64,000 bases of DNA from Lagopus muta (taxonomy: Eukaryota > Chordata > Aves > Galliformes > Phasianidae). Below the pieces are notes generated by a model. It was not told the DNA's origin. It was given only the letters and a program-made list of their open reading frames with translations, and searched no databases. The DNA lies in contig NC_064444.1 in NCBI RefSeq assembly GCF_023343835.1, positions 13,338,219 to 13,402,218 of the forward strand. The letters are read 5' to 3'. The translations under genes were made by a program, and so were the position numbers. Shown here one piece after another: positions 51,533 through 62,399 of the stretch (positions within the stretch are counted from its first letter, which is position 1; every line of letters starts with the position of its first letter).

Positions 51533-53730
51533 GCTAAGTCCAGGTTTGAATTTGTTGGCTCTGATGGATGTTTTTTTTCTTCCTAATTCTAGTTAAGTTT
51601 TCAGGTTGGTATGTGTTTATCTTGTAGCCTGACCATTTCATTCTTTGCTGTTGCTCAAGATTTACTTTCCAAAATATATTGGTATTTATGCTATTTGCTC
51701 ATCTGCAGGTGGAATTACTGTTAGGAAGAACGTGTTGGAATGTGTCGCACGGTGACTGCTTTACATTACTCCTTTCCCCCTAAACTCACTGTGTCAATGG
51801 CTATCAAAGTTCTTATGCTACTATCTGATTTAGCAGTAGTGATGGTTGCTTATCGTGATAACAGAAGTCATATCAAATGGCAGTTTGTGTACTTCCATGG
51901 GGAGAATATACGCAATGCTGCTGTGTAGTCAATCCCTGTAGCTCCTAGATAGTTTCATAAATAGCCATCAAGGCCCAATTATGCATGCTCATCCCTGTTC
52001 ATTGGCATGGGATGTAAGAATGTGCTGAGCTTGCTGTTTTTCTAAATTACACCAGAACGACTCAGTTTTGAAGCAGTGTAGTGTGGTCTGTATGAGAAGC
52101 AGAGCTCCAGGGCTGCTGTTTTTTTGACCGTGTGACATTAACATTTGGAATGGGTGACAGTGGGACAAATCTGAGTCACCCCAGCTTAGCATCTAGTTGT
52201 TGTTCTTTGGGTCTCATTCAGAAGTTAGAGATTAAGCAGAACTCCAACTGTCTACAGCTAAGAGGTTAGCCTGAGAATGCGTCGGGGTAATAAGTTTTTA
52301 AGGTGCTCACATCTCAAGTTTGATAGGCATGCGAAGGTTGAAAACTGTTTTCACATGGTGCTGGAACAGACCCATGAGCATTTCTAGGCTTCTCAGGTCA
52401 AAGGCCCCCCAGCCTCTGCCACCCAAGTGGAGTACTGTCTGTGTCCTGCAGGAGGAGGATTCTGTGCATACTGATAGCTGAGACTGTCTGCCCAATTAAT
52501 AATTGGGAGGAAAGAAATGCATATATAAAGGGGAACTGGTAGTGATCTCACCTTTAAAGGATTAAATATTTTGTAGCATAAGAGCACTAAGTCAGACTTC
52601 ACTAAAGCATTTGAAATTAGGACCTCTTTAAAAAAAAAAATACAGCAGTTGGAGGGGAGAAAAAAAAGCTTCAAAGCTGCTTTTTCTCCCCCTTGGAAAC
52701 CTGCTGGTGTTAGGGTAAAATGAATAGAGAAAAGAGAAAGGTTTGCCTTCTAATAAAGCATCTGTTGCCCACTTTGAACATTTCTTACTTCTTTGTGAGT
52801 GTCTCTTCAGTTATGGCGACTACTGACAATGAAGAACAGAGATATAGAAAAAGACAATACCTGTTATATAGCCAATATTTCTGATTTCATGTCACTTTGA
52901 ACAGAATCTTCATTTGACCACATGCTGTGTCCAAAAGAAATTTCTTTGTTGGCTGATCCGAAGATGCTGTAAGATGCTCAAAAAAGTAACCTGCAGGAAT
53001 CTGTTCAATAGAAAAGATAAAAACAAATCTTACAATTCATCCAGTGCACTGATATCTCTTTTAACTTCAGCCTATTTTGTCATGCTGCATAAAAACTGAA
53101 TTCAAATGACTTGCGCTTCCCCCCCTTTCTTTTATTGTTGTTAATTCTGATCATAGACTATAGATTTCCTTCATCTTGGAAATAAAAGGTAGTAAAATAA
53201 ACAACTACACACAGATTTGAAATATGAGGGGAATAAGAGGTACCCATAGATTGTGGATTGCCTAGAAAACTGTGAACAGTTGTTATTGCCATTGAGTTAT
53301 AGCTGCTATCAGCAAGCTTTGTGAGGGCAACCTTCCACAAAGGATTTGCATCCTTTCACATCAGGAGGTTCTTGGATTTGGCTGACGTTCTTACATAAGT
53401 GATTCAGCAAAATTTGGGCCAGACTTCAGACAACTTGTTTTTCTGTCTTCTGCAAATGCTTATGATTCAAGGCCAAAATGGGAGGAGACTGTGCTGCCTT
53501 CATATCTGCCTGGCCAGCTCTCGTCCTGCTTGCGATGGAGAAAGTCAGCTGGTGACTGACCATTGAAGCATTAAACAAAGTAATGGTATTTTTTTCGAGT
53601 TTGATCTAATTCAATTGAGTTTAATGGAAAAGTCTCTCGTTTAAGTGCATATACAAGAGTATTAAAGTTTTGAGTAAACTAACATTTGAATCTTTGAATT
53701 ATTGTAGGTAAGGATGCAAAGATGGCAATC

Positions 53731-53762
53731 TTTTTTTTTTTTCTTTTTTTTTTTTTCTTTTT
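53731..53762. repeat. Interrupted poly-T tract
   Basis: T12, then C, then T13, C and T3: a T-rich tract broken by single C bases. Confidence 0.9.
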
Positions 53763-53889
53763 CCCCTCTAAGTCTTTGCTACTTTAACCTAAAGCCCATT
53801 CTAGAATTTCAAGAAGAATCACTTGTAGGGTAACAAAGTTTCTATGCTTAAAAATATCAAAGCTTTATCTTGTGAATCTTACTTGTCAC

Positions 53890-54007
53890 CAATGGAAGGA
53901 GTGTATCCATGGATCAGGGTATGAATTAATCAAGAGTTGTAACCACTCTACTCGACAGTAGGATTTCTCAGATATTGTTAATGACACAGATTTCCTATGA
54001 GCCTGAA
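53890..54007 (-). CDS. Gene model, low-confidence coding exon
   Basis: A 118-bp open segment with entry phase 1 (acceptor CAACTTTGTAG) and exit phase 2 (donor CATTG|GTGACA, weak). It encodes about 39 residues including SEKSYCRVEWLQLLINSY. It is included because it is the only segment I found that bridges the phases of the 55.5 kb and 44.9 kb exons. The donor is poor, so the true exon may lie elsewhere. Confidence 0.22.
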
Positions 54008-55490
54008 CTACAAAGTTGCTCTGAGATGTTCACACGGTGCAATAGTAAGAGTCTTTAGCACATGGATATAATTATTACAGTTTAATTTTAAGTCTGCAGT
54101 CTGGTGCTAATTACTCACATGATCTGTTACTCACACGATTCTACTAGAATTTTAAATATTCAGGCTAGTCTTAATTTCTCATTCGCAATATATGATAACA
54201 TAAATGTTGCCTGGTTTTGGAAGGAGTTATGGCAGGTTATAGAAAAAAAATACATCTGATACTTCATGGTGTTCGTATGAAACCTAGTGGCAGAGAAAAG
54301 AGGCACGCATGTATCATTCACATGTTACAAACAGTTGGTTTTATAGACAAATTAAGGCTGATTTCAACAGCAGTATGGCTCATAGCACAGTACAAAAATT
54401 GGCATAAAAAATCAGGCATGCTATCAATCAAATTTAGTGTCAGAGGCAGCACAGGATTTTGCAAGAAACAGTCTTGTGACACGGTCCTTCTCTTTGAACT
54501 CAATAGGAAAGCTCATTGATGTTAAAGAAGCAGGGCTGAGTCCTTGTGGAATAACCTGTTCCTAAAGAGAAATGTCTTTGTAACCCCTTATTTAACCAGA
54601 GCTGGCTCATAAACAGGCTAATGAAAACTTGGCTCTCATCTAAAAATAGCTACTTACAATGGATGTTTTTGTAAACATCTGATTCCTTTTTCAATCTCAC
54701 GCATGTCACAGGTTAACTATGTCAGTCTGAAGCGAGTTTTGTAAGTTTAACAATTCTTTTTGATTTTTATATATCTCGGTCCCTTTCCATGTCACTATTT
54801 CCTTGTATGTATATTAAAGAGAGCAAACAAACATTCAGTCTGTTATCTGTATCCTTCATTACTGCCAAATATCTCCTCAGGTCAAGTCTTATTTCCTCCA
54901 TAAAACAGGAGGTTTTCCCTAAGTCCTACATAAGTTTAAAGAAAAGACCTGTGTCAGTTTCAGGAGGAAAAAAAAGAAAAGCAAAGGAATAGCCTAAAAA
55001 CAGAGTTTCTAGTATATTCTCTATTCACTTAAACCCAATTCATTGTGTCTGACTGAAAAGTTAAAATACTAACTATGGAAGCTCTGGAGTCGTGAAGTAG
55101 TGACGCATTGACTTCAGGTAGATCTTTAAGGAAAGCCTAGAAGATCCTGGACATTTGAGGAAAGGTAACACAAACTTTGGAAGCATGAGTCTGTGCATGG
55201 TATGAAAGGTATGAGAACAAACTCTGCTTTCGTATTAGCTTCTCTGGACCAGGAATTCCTTAGTCTGGTACAGCAGAAGCGCATGGTTCTGCAGTGAGAC
55301 CAACCAGGCTTGCCCTGGGAAGGTGAAGGGTAGCAAGATTTGTGCTAATAGGTCTTATTGCTAAACACTTTTGAACAAGATTTAAATAACAGAGTTACCA
55401 GATTTGAACCGGAGTCCCTTTCTTTGGCTGTTGCACCTTCTCTTAAAATGGAACATAACAGATGTTCCCATTTAATCGTTTGCAACTTAC

Positions 55491-55603
55491 CTCTAGGCTG
55501 GCCACCCTCTGTCTCATTTGAATTCCTTTGTCCTGAAGCTGCTGCCAGCTTTCCCAAGGCATTTAAATTATGCATTCCTTCTCTCAAGCCATCAATAATG
55601 TTA
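55491..55603 (-). CDS. Gene model, coding exon with consensus donor
   Basis: 113 bp. The acceptor is the pyrimidine-rich ACCTGCTCTGAG, and the donor is a textbook AGAG|GTAAGT. The frame encodes NIIDGLREGMHNLNALGKL and then AAASGQRNSNETEGGQPR. Joined to the preceding exon, the split codon gives Ser and the sequence continues an amphipathic helix (FQMVL-S-NIIDGL) without a break, which independently supports the junction. A shorter upstream acceptor (ATTACAG) exists but has the wrong phase. Confidence 0.6.
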
Positions 55604-57598
55604 CTCAGAGCAGGTGTGAGTTCTGTAATTGATGACTTATCTCTTCATGGCAAATAGAGGAGTTCGTGATCGAGTAAGCAGGTTCATAGATTCCCTTGAT
55701 CAAAGCATCAGAATCTGATTATGCCTTCTATATAGAGGCCCTTTGAAGTGGATCAGCTCTCAGGTAATTCAGTTATCTGCTTTCTGGAGAATTCATCTTG
55801 AAAGGAGGTTGTTTGCTTGGGTAAAAAGAGATGGAAGATACCATTTCCATGATGGCCCATCTAGTGACTCAGAGAAAAAAAATAGCACATGGAGATTATT
55901 TGCAATATCTGAGAGATAAAGGTGAGATTGTCTTTATTTATCCTATAGGTTAGATATATATAATTTATTTAAAATTAATTCTGATTAATTCATCTGTATC
56001 TGATCTTTGCAACATCTTTAAAAAAAAAAATTGTTTTTCAAATTTATGTTTAAATTGTAGTAGCACTCTTCAGAATAGTACAGAACTTGAATTTTTACCT
56101 ACATTTACTTGTCAGCCAATTTATTATCTCTTATCCTCCAGATAATTTTAAAGGGAAGTCCATTTTTCAATCCAGGCATCACTCTGCCTTTCTCTTTCCT
56201 TTCACGTAGGTTTTGAAGGCTTCTAAGGGATATCCAGTAATTCAAGAATGACTCTCATGCTTTTTGTTTCTATGAATATGTCACCATTTCTTGTTTAATT
56301 GCTAAAATAGATCAGTGGTTCTTGTTATGAGCAGAAATAATTTTAAGGTAAAGAAACCAAAAATACTGTTAAATATTTGTTTAAAGCTGAGATCTCATAA
56401 GAAAAGCAATGGGAAAAAGTAAAATGCATTCTTAATCTGAGCACTTCTGAATATCAGTATTTGAGTCTTCATTTCATACTTAAACATGAATTTAGTATCA
56501 TGTATGCTGTGGGGACCTTTGTTTGCAGTGCAGCTCCTGTGAGATGAACAATCACATATGAGACCAGGAGAAATATTTCTTCAGTTCTCAGTTAAGGAGC
56601 TATGAGACCTTGTACAAAATTCCTTTGGAGCATGATGGATTTTATTCTGGATCATCAGGAAACCTGCTGAGTCTTTAAATAGGTGGAAGAATCTCAGCTG
56701 TGAAAATAGTATAAAAAGGAGCTAAAATGCAATAATTCATTTGTTCTTTTTTCTTTGACTCCACAATGCTTTTGCTGTGAACACTGTCTTCTCAATGAGT
56801 AAATCAGTTACTAGAAGGACTCTTTAATGTGGATCTGCTAGTTGTAAGATCTGACAAACTTTGCAGTGGTAAAAGCTACCATGAAGGCTGAATGAGTAAG
56901 ACTAAGTCAGATTAAGAAGATGGAAAAGTCAGCCTTTGAAAACAACTACAAAAATAACATTCTTTCTGTGGTGTGTGTATGTGAATGGAAAAGAAGGTCA
57001 GCAATTCTTTATTCTCTTGTTTTTTGAATTTTTTTGTTTTCTCTTTAGATTAGCTTGCATGAGTTTCATGGCCAAAATGATGCCCCAGTTCCTGTCTCCT
57101 TAGTGAACAAAGAGAAATACAATCTCACAGGATCCAGCAGAGAGCATCCAGTTAGGAGTCTCCACCTAATATTTCCTTTCCTGTCTGTCTTTATCGTGTC
57201 TCCATCAGACAGAAAAAGGAAAGATGTGAAGTTATGATAACATGTATAAAGAACTTCGCTCACATTCTTTGTTATCACTAGGCTTCAAGTGACATATGGC
57301 AATATTACTTGCTGAAGTGGTATACATGGTACGTTTTTGTTGTGAACTTGAAGGATGCGGGGTGTCTCTTTAGATCTCACACCACTCTACTCATGGACGT
57401 TCAGCATCCTTTAGTAATTGTCCTTGGCCAAGGACAAGATTGTCTCAAGTTTGTTTGTAAGAACTGACAAACACTATGGAGTACATGTTTCTAGCCAGAA
57501 GATAAAATGATTAAAAAATAAAATAAAATAAAAATGGAAGTAGCTTAGGAAAAAATGAAAAATAGCCAGCCTTTGAGAGTTTCAAAGGGAGCACTCAC

Positions 57599-57908
57599 CT
57601 TAGGACCATCTGGAAATTTTGGAAGAGTTCTTTAAACATCTCACTGTGAAGAAAGGACTTTTTTTGTGAAAAGGAAGGCAGGCCCACAAACGTATAGTGA
57701 GGATTTAATATCTTTTTCTTTCTTCTCTCTTCAGTTGGTGTCATTTTTGTCTCCTCCTTGCTCTTTAGGCTTCTCCAAGTTTGCCCACCTGCAGTCCCTT
57801 TGACATACTTTCTGGGATACGAAACACTTCTGTTTGCTTTTGATTGGAAATTTTCAAGAGGAGACAAAGACTTCTGCTTTGTCTGAGGTTTTTGTACATT
57901 AGTTTTGT
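57599..57908 (-). CDS. Gene model, largest internal exon
   Basis: About 310 bp ending at a perfect donor CTAAG|GTGAGT (last base 57599). It encodes about 102 residues that are strongly basic and Ser-rich in the first part (KSLSPLENFQ, SYPRKYVKG), then TEERRKKKIL, then LNPHYTFVGLPSFSQ and the start of a helix (EMFKELFQNFQMVL). The start is the uncertain part. Acceptor AAAAGAG at 57909-57910 gives the phase that fits the previous exon but has a poor pyrimidine tract. The better-looking acceptor TTTTCACTAG (first base 57930) has the wrong phase for the modelled upstream donor. The frame is open back to 57930. Confidence 0.55.
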
Positions 57909-58102
57909 CTCTTTTATGTGGCCCATGAGACTAGTGAAAACTAATTCAAACTTCCATAACCTTCTGTACCTTCTTAATCTTGCGATTATGCATATTTACA
58001 CAAATATTTTGTATTTCTGAAATTGTGAGATCAGGATATCTGTGTGCAAAGTTAATTGGATTTTTCTGTACGTTCCCTGGCTCTGCTCTGTACTCATCTC
58101 AC

Positions 58103-58256
58103 CTGTTCTACCTTTCTGATCTCCTGGAGCCGTATTTCTAGCTATCTCAAAGAATGGTACATAAACCACTTTATCTGAATTGTTTGAGGATTCATTTCCC
58201 AGTGGAATATGATTACAGCTCACTTCTTCCTTACTGTAAGGTTGATACATGTCTGT
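58103..58256 (-). CDS. Gene model, internal coding exon
   Basis: 154 bp, entry phase 0 through CTATCTTCCTGAAG, exit phase 1 at ACAG|GTGAGA. It encodes TDMYQPYSKEEVSCNHIPLG and then NESSNNSDKVVYVPFFEIAR. The frame remains open past the donor to a stop at 57996, so intron retention would add about 35 residues. A second phase-1 donor (AAAG|GTAGAA) lies 9 bp upstream and would remove three residues. Confidence 0.55.
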
Positions 58257-58479
58257 CTTCAGGAAGATAGGTAATGATTTTTTTCTGTTCTCTAGATAAT
58301 GTTTTGCTGTTATGACTGATTATCTTGCTTGCTAGCTCCATAGTCTGTATTTGAAAACTTACAGTTCTGGCTAAGAAACAATTGCTCTGGATTCTGTTTA
58401 TTTCATGTCCTTTTTCTTGGCTTTGTTTATTATTCCTTTAAATAAGTGCAACTCGTTTCTTCCTGAAGAAGAAACTTAC

Positions 58480-58643
58480 TCTACCAAAACTGTACTTCTT
58501 ATGGAACATAAAGAGGGGCCTCGAAACAGACTTTCTTCCAGCTACAGATTCTAGAACTCCATTGTGGGAGTCTCTGTGCTTCAGCTGTGTGAACACTGGC
58601 GAGGAGAAAGAATTTGTCTGTGTTCTTCTGTTCTGTAAACTGA
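58480..58643 (-). CDS. Gene model, internal coding exon
   Basis: 164 bp with a very good acceptor (CCTGTCTTTTCCTAG) and a GTAGA|GTAAGT donor. Entry phase 1, exit phase 0. It encodes 54 full codons, including NSFSSPVFTQLKHRDSHNG and SRPLFMFHKKYSFGR. Codon choice (TCC TCG CCA GTG TTC ACA CAG CTG AAG CAC) stands out from the AT-rich flanks. No motif recognised. Confidence 0.58.
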
Positions 58644-58940
58644 CTAGGAAAAGACAGGGCTGGCTCTTTCAAGATTTCCCTAAACCACTGATTACTGTAG
58701 GACCCTAGTCTTGTTTATATCTCCTGGGCACTTGGATGTTAGTGCTGTGCATTTTACCAGTATAACTGAATCAAATACTCTTCTTTAGGAAGTTACGATA
58801 TAACATGGGTTGGACAGGATGGAGTGAGCCCACGCTTCTGGCTATGCAGTCCGGTCTATGTGCAGGTCGAGCTTCAGCAGGACTGTTAGGCTGGATCAAC
58901 AGTACTTTGTTCTCCTTTTCAAACATCTCCCGTGAAGTAA

Positions 58941-59100
58941 TAATTATAGAATGGCTTGGGCTGGGAGGGACCTTAAAGACCATCTAGTTCCTTCTCCCTG
59001 TTACTCACTAGATCAAGCAGCCCCATCCAACTGGGCCTTTGAATGCTTCCAGGATGGGGCATCCATGACTTTTCTGAGCAACTGTGCTTTGGCACAGTTG
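58941..59100 (-). mobile_element. CR1 LINE 3' end, antisense, intronic
   Basis: It begins TTATAGAATGGCTTGGGCTGGG and continues GGGACCTTAAAGACC, the reverse complement of the CR1 3' end, then AAGCAGCCCCATCCAACTGG and further CR1 3' UTR. About 160 bp, 5'-truncated. It sits in the intron between the 59.8 and 58.6 kb exons of the minus-strand gene model, in the same orientation as the gene. Confidence 0.92.
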
Positions 59101-59797
59101 ACCTAGTTTAATGATGCCTATTCTGCTCAGCTGAAATTCGAACTAGTCTCTTTCTCAAAATGCCCATCCTGTGAGAGCTCTAGACTTTCTGCTAAGGCAA
59201 AAGTCTGTTAACTTGGTTATTTTAATTGCATGGTTATATGTGATATGAACCTATGTTTTGAAAGCGAAAACTGTCGTCAGAAAAAGGGATTAAAAAAACC
59301 ACAGCAATTTCTTTTCTGCTGTTGCTGAAGAAGTGAAGTGCATTTAGTTCAATAATTGCGGTTATTGCATGACAGTTTGTCATACAATGTGTGACATGTA
59401 ATGTGTGACCGTTGTGACCATAGAGCTATTCCTCTAAAAGTTGTGGAGCACTGATAACGTGTAGATGTGTGAGTACTGGAGCAATTCTCAAGCAGTGAGA
59501 AAGTTGAGTGGATGGGACTGTTGGAATGAGAATAGGAATCGTTAAATGTAGGCGTTGGGGTTTTGCCTTGTGACTGTGACTTTAGGCAGTTTTGCAGCTG
59601 ATACTGAAAAGAGAAAAAATGAATCTTTTTAAGTTAAGAGAAGTTTTCAAACTTTGGCCAAAAATACAAGCCTTTCAAACAAATCACTGAAGCACTCCTA
59701 GAGCTTCACATGTTGCGCTGTTTGATTAAAAGTGGCTTGCAGTGGCATGGCAATGGGGCAGCCCCCAGCCTGACCCATCAGGATGCCTGAATCCTAC

Positions 59798-59858
59798 CTG
59801 GAGAGGCTGATCCTGGCGTGTCAGTGGGACAGAAGCCCCTGTGCCCTGGGGGCCCAGT
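59798..59858 (-). CDS. Gene model, small GC-rich coding exon
   Basis: 61 bp between an excellent acceptor (CCATTTTATTTGCTCATCAG) and a good donor CCAG|GTAGGA. Entry phase 0, exit phase 1. It encodes TGPPGHRGFCPTDTPGSASP. It is markedly more GC-rich than its surroundings. The other two frames contain a stop or do not fit the next exon's phase. Confidence 0.48.
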
Positions 59859-60053
59859 CTGATGAGCAAATAAAATGGATGCTTTATCTTCTCTCTTGCA
59901 CTCTCTCACATTCTATTTCTGTATATGCTGCTTGCTGTATCTTACACGAACTTTGGGTCATTAGCGGGCTGCCTGCATTACGCAGTCTGGCAGTCTCTCT
60001 GTCACTAGAAAGATCTAAATCAAACCATAGCAGAGAAGAAAAATTCCTCTTAC

Positions 60054-60082
60054 GAGAGCTGTCATCTTGCTTTTGAAGATGG
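60054..60082 (-). CDS. Gene model, putative first coding exon
   Basis: An ATG at 60065-60063 with A at -3, followed by ACA GCT CTC and a good donor CTC|GTAAGA, would supply the first four residues in phase 0 for the 59.8 kb exon. A C-rich tract ending CCTAG could be an acceptor at 60083-60084, making a 29-bp exon with 17 bp of leader; otherwise the leader extends upstream. The coding part is so short that chance is a real alternative, and the true start may lie further upstream. Confidence 0.28.
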
Positions 60083-60090
60083 CTAGGATT

Positions 60091-60109
60091 TGGGGGGGGT
60101 TAGGGGGGG
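60091..60109 (+). other. G8-TTA-G7 tract, possible quadruplex
   Basis: Two long G runs separated by TTA on the plus strand (C-rich on the gene's strand), directly upstream of the proposed first coding exon. They resemble an expanded telomere-like GGTTAGG unit and could form a G-quadruplex between strands or runs. Confidence 0.6.
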
Positions 60110-60885
60110 AATCTAATCAGAAAGAATGTATCTTCATAATCCAGAAACTTTTCAAATCTTGAAATATGTTGTTATAATACAAGTCATCTTTTGTCTCCGT
60201 GGTCTCTGTGACCTTGTATACAACTTTGTGTATCTTTCCCATACAAAGGAGGCAGTAGCCCCTGACTGTGGTAACCCCTGCAAACAACTTCTGCAATTAA
60301 ATAATGTTATGTTGATAACAATTATATGTATTTTATCCGTCAGATTTCAGATAAATATTCATCTTGGGTTTTCCAGAATAAATTGAGCTATTAATTGGAT
60401 TGGAGCAGAGTTGTGGTATGTCCCTGTTTTGTGTTCCATTTAAATATCATTATGGTAAAGAGCTTCTAATTATCTTGGCCTTAGCACTGTGGCTGGACTA
60501 TAGAGAAGAATTGAATTATATCTCTACTGTGTGAAATACATCTGCTTTTGTCTAAGAATTTTTGCCAATACCTTGTCTATACCTGTTCCTTGTACAGGAA
60601 TTCTTGTGACTTTGTTTAATTGTGCTGGAATTGCTGTGTGTTTTTTTTTTTTTTTTTTTTCCCCCCTCTTCATATGAAAAAAAGACAAACCACACCAGGC
60701 TGTGCTACGTCCTGACAGAGGGAGCACCTGTTTCAATTTCTTGCACTTCTTGCAAATCAGTATTAACTGCAGGATATTTTTCTTGATGTGAAAGCACTGT
60801 TAGCATCTGGTTAGGATTGTGTTGTTTGCCTCACTGTCAAGTGACATCTGAAACAAGTTCATGATTTTGTCTTCCTTTTGTGAAT
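60110..60885. other. Non-coding stretch upstream of the gene model
   Basis: No exon, promoter motif or transposon recognised apart from the T20C6 tract. Confidence 0.4.
60641..60666. repeat. T20C6 homopolymer tract
   Basis: Twenty T directly followed by six C. Confidence 0.9.
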
Positions 60886-60887
60886 CA

Positions 60888-61905
60888 TAGAATTGTTTAA
60901 GTTGAAAGGGACTTTAGAGGTCATACAGTCCAACTCTCCTTCAATGAACAGAGACACCTACAGCTCCATCAGCCTGCTCAGTGCACCATTCTGTCTGACC
61001 TTAAATGTATCCAAGGACAGGGCATCCAGCATCTCTGGGCAACCTGAGCTGCTGCTTCACTTTTCTTATCATAAAAAAATAAAATTCTTATATCCAATAT
61101 GAATTTCCCCTTCTTTAGTTTGAAATCATTTCCCCTTGTCCTGTCACAACAAACCATGCCAAAAAGTCTTTCCCCTTTTTTCTTACAGTCCCCTTTCAAG
61201 TACTGAAAGGCAGCTATTGGGTCTCCCCAGACCCTTCTCTTCTCTAGGCTGAACAGCCCCAGCTCTCTCAGTGTGTCCTTGCACGAGAAGCTTTCCATCC
61301 CTCAGATCATTTTTGTGGCCCTCCTCTGGATGTGCTCCAGCAGGTCCGCGTCTCTCCTGTGTTGAGGACTCCACATCTGGATGCATTACTGCAGGTGAGG
61401 TGAAGTCTCACCATGGCAGAACAAAGGATCACCTCACACTTTTTGATGCAGTCCAGAATGCGACTGGCTTTCCAAGTTGTGATGAAACATTGCTGGTTAA
61501 TATCCAGCTTGCCATTCACCAATGCACCCAAGTTATTTCTGGCAGGGATGTGCTCCATCCTTCTGTCCCCCAGCTTGTAGTGACAGAGGGAGTTGCTGCA
61601 ACCCAAGTGCAAGATCTTGAACTTGGATTTGTTGAATCTCTTCAGGTTTTCTTAAGCCTGACCAGGTCTCTCTGGTGGCATCCTGTCCCTCAGGCAGGTC
61701 AACTGCACCACGCAGCTTGATATCAGCAAACTTGCTGAGGATGCACTCAATCCCACTGTTATGTCATTAATGAAGATATCAAAGAGCACCAGTGCTAGTA
61801 CCAACCCCTAAGGGACACCACTTGTCACCTATCACCATCAGGACAATGAGCCATTGGCCACCACTCTCTGGGTACGGTCTTGCCATCAGCTCCTGTATGT
61901 GATGT
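60888..61905 (-). mobile_element. CR1 LINE, about 1 kb antisense copy
   Basis: It starts with GTGAATCATAGAATTG (reverse complement of the CR1 3' end) and extends through the 3' UTR into ORF2. In minus-strand frames it shows [21 protein letters not shown] with FQYLKGDCKKKG, then ILDCIKKCEVILCSAMVRLH and LGCSNSLCHYKLGDRR, all matching the CR1 ORF2 tail, in several frames owing to indels. An A/T-rich insertion near 61064-61095 interrupts it. The 149-codon plus-strand frame at 61271-61720 is antisense shadow. The longest CR1 in the window; it ends near 61905. Confidence 0.93.
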
Positions 61906-62099
61906 ACTTTGGCTTCTAAAACCTGCAGTTAGTTTCTAGACTTACAAGTTACATGACATTTCTAATGCAAAATGCTTCATTTCTAAATCAGATTATCTAC
62001 TCATTGCTAAAGCATCCCTTGTGTCCTTCTGAAAAGTCAGGCTCTAAAAAATGGAGGAAATGAAAAACTTCAGTATGACAGCAATTCCACCCAAGCAGT

Positions 62100-62395
62100 A
62101 TGATTAACATGCTGGGATGGATTCTCAGCTGTGCTGAGTTTGGCCTTTGTGAGGCTGAGCAGAGCCAGAGGGAGCAGTGGCACCGAGCCACCTTCCCAGC
62201 CCTTTGATGCTGGGCCAGCTGGGGCAGAGCAGGCTGTCTGTGTGCCTTGCAGCTGCCCAGGAGGTGTTTTCAGCTGGCCACTTGTAATGAGGTAGGGCTG
62301 CTGACCCAGGCTGCTACCCAGCCCCACTTTGGAGGTATCCTGGCACTGCTCTCTACTCCCCAGCCTAGCTTGTGACCCTATCACTTGTCAGCAGG
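62100..62395. other. GC-rich block of unknown nature
   Basis: Roughly 300 bp of distinctly higher GC with few CpGs, following the CR1 copy. Open in several frames on the minus strand (104 codons, 62384-62070) but without recognisable motifs. It could be an old repeat, an upstream non-coding exon or promoter-proximal sequence of the minus-strand gene model. I cannot tell which. Confidence 0.3.
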
Positions 62396-62399
62396 AATC

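Larger units (their letters stand above)
44875..53889 (-). other. Putative large intron of the gene model
   Basis: About 9 kb between the last two modelled exons. It holds no recognised transposon; it contains a T20 run and an A/T-rich array, listed separately. Further unrecognised short exons could lie inside it. Confidence 0.3.
44644..60082 (-). other. Unrecognised multi-exon protein-coding gene (model)
   Basis: Eight minus-strand coding segments join with compatible phases (exit/entry 0/0, 1/1, 0/0, 1/1, 2/2, 1/1, 2/2) from an ATG at 60065 to a TAA at 44658, total 1149 nt, 382 residues. Donors are mostly near-consensus (GTAGGA, GTAAGT, GTGAGA, GTGAGT, GTAAGT). The product is hydrophilic, Ser/Lys/Gln-rich, without signal peptide or membrane segment, with RRKKK at about 192-196 (possible nuclear localisation) and a helix-like stretch at about 220-253. 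I do not recognise the family. The core (58.6-55.5 kb) is far better supported than the ends; alternative or missing exons are possible. Intron 2 contains a CR1 insertion. Confidence 0.45.

Noticed and set aside
53158..53340. Minus-strand frame with protein-like reading
   Set aside because: No splice donor, runs to a stop in AT-rich sequence, and does not fit the gene model's phases.
55395..55430. tRNA T-arm-like sequence on the minus strand (CCGGTTCAAATCTGG)
   Set aside because: No anticodon or D arm and no A box at the proper distance; a chance B-box-like match.
59798..59890. GC-rich block followed by AATAAA (plus strand), first read as an LTR R/U5 piece
   Set aside because: Better explained as a minus-strand exon with good splice sites on both sides; no LTR ends found.
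61271..61720. 149-codon plus-strand frame
   Set aside because: Antisense shadow of the 1 kb CR1 copy.
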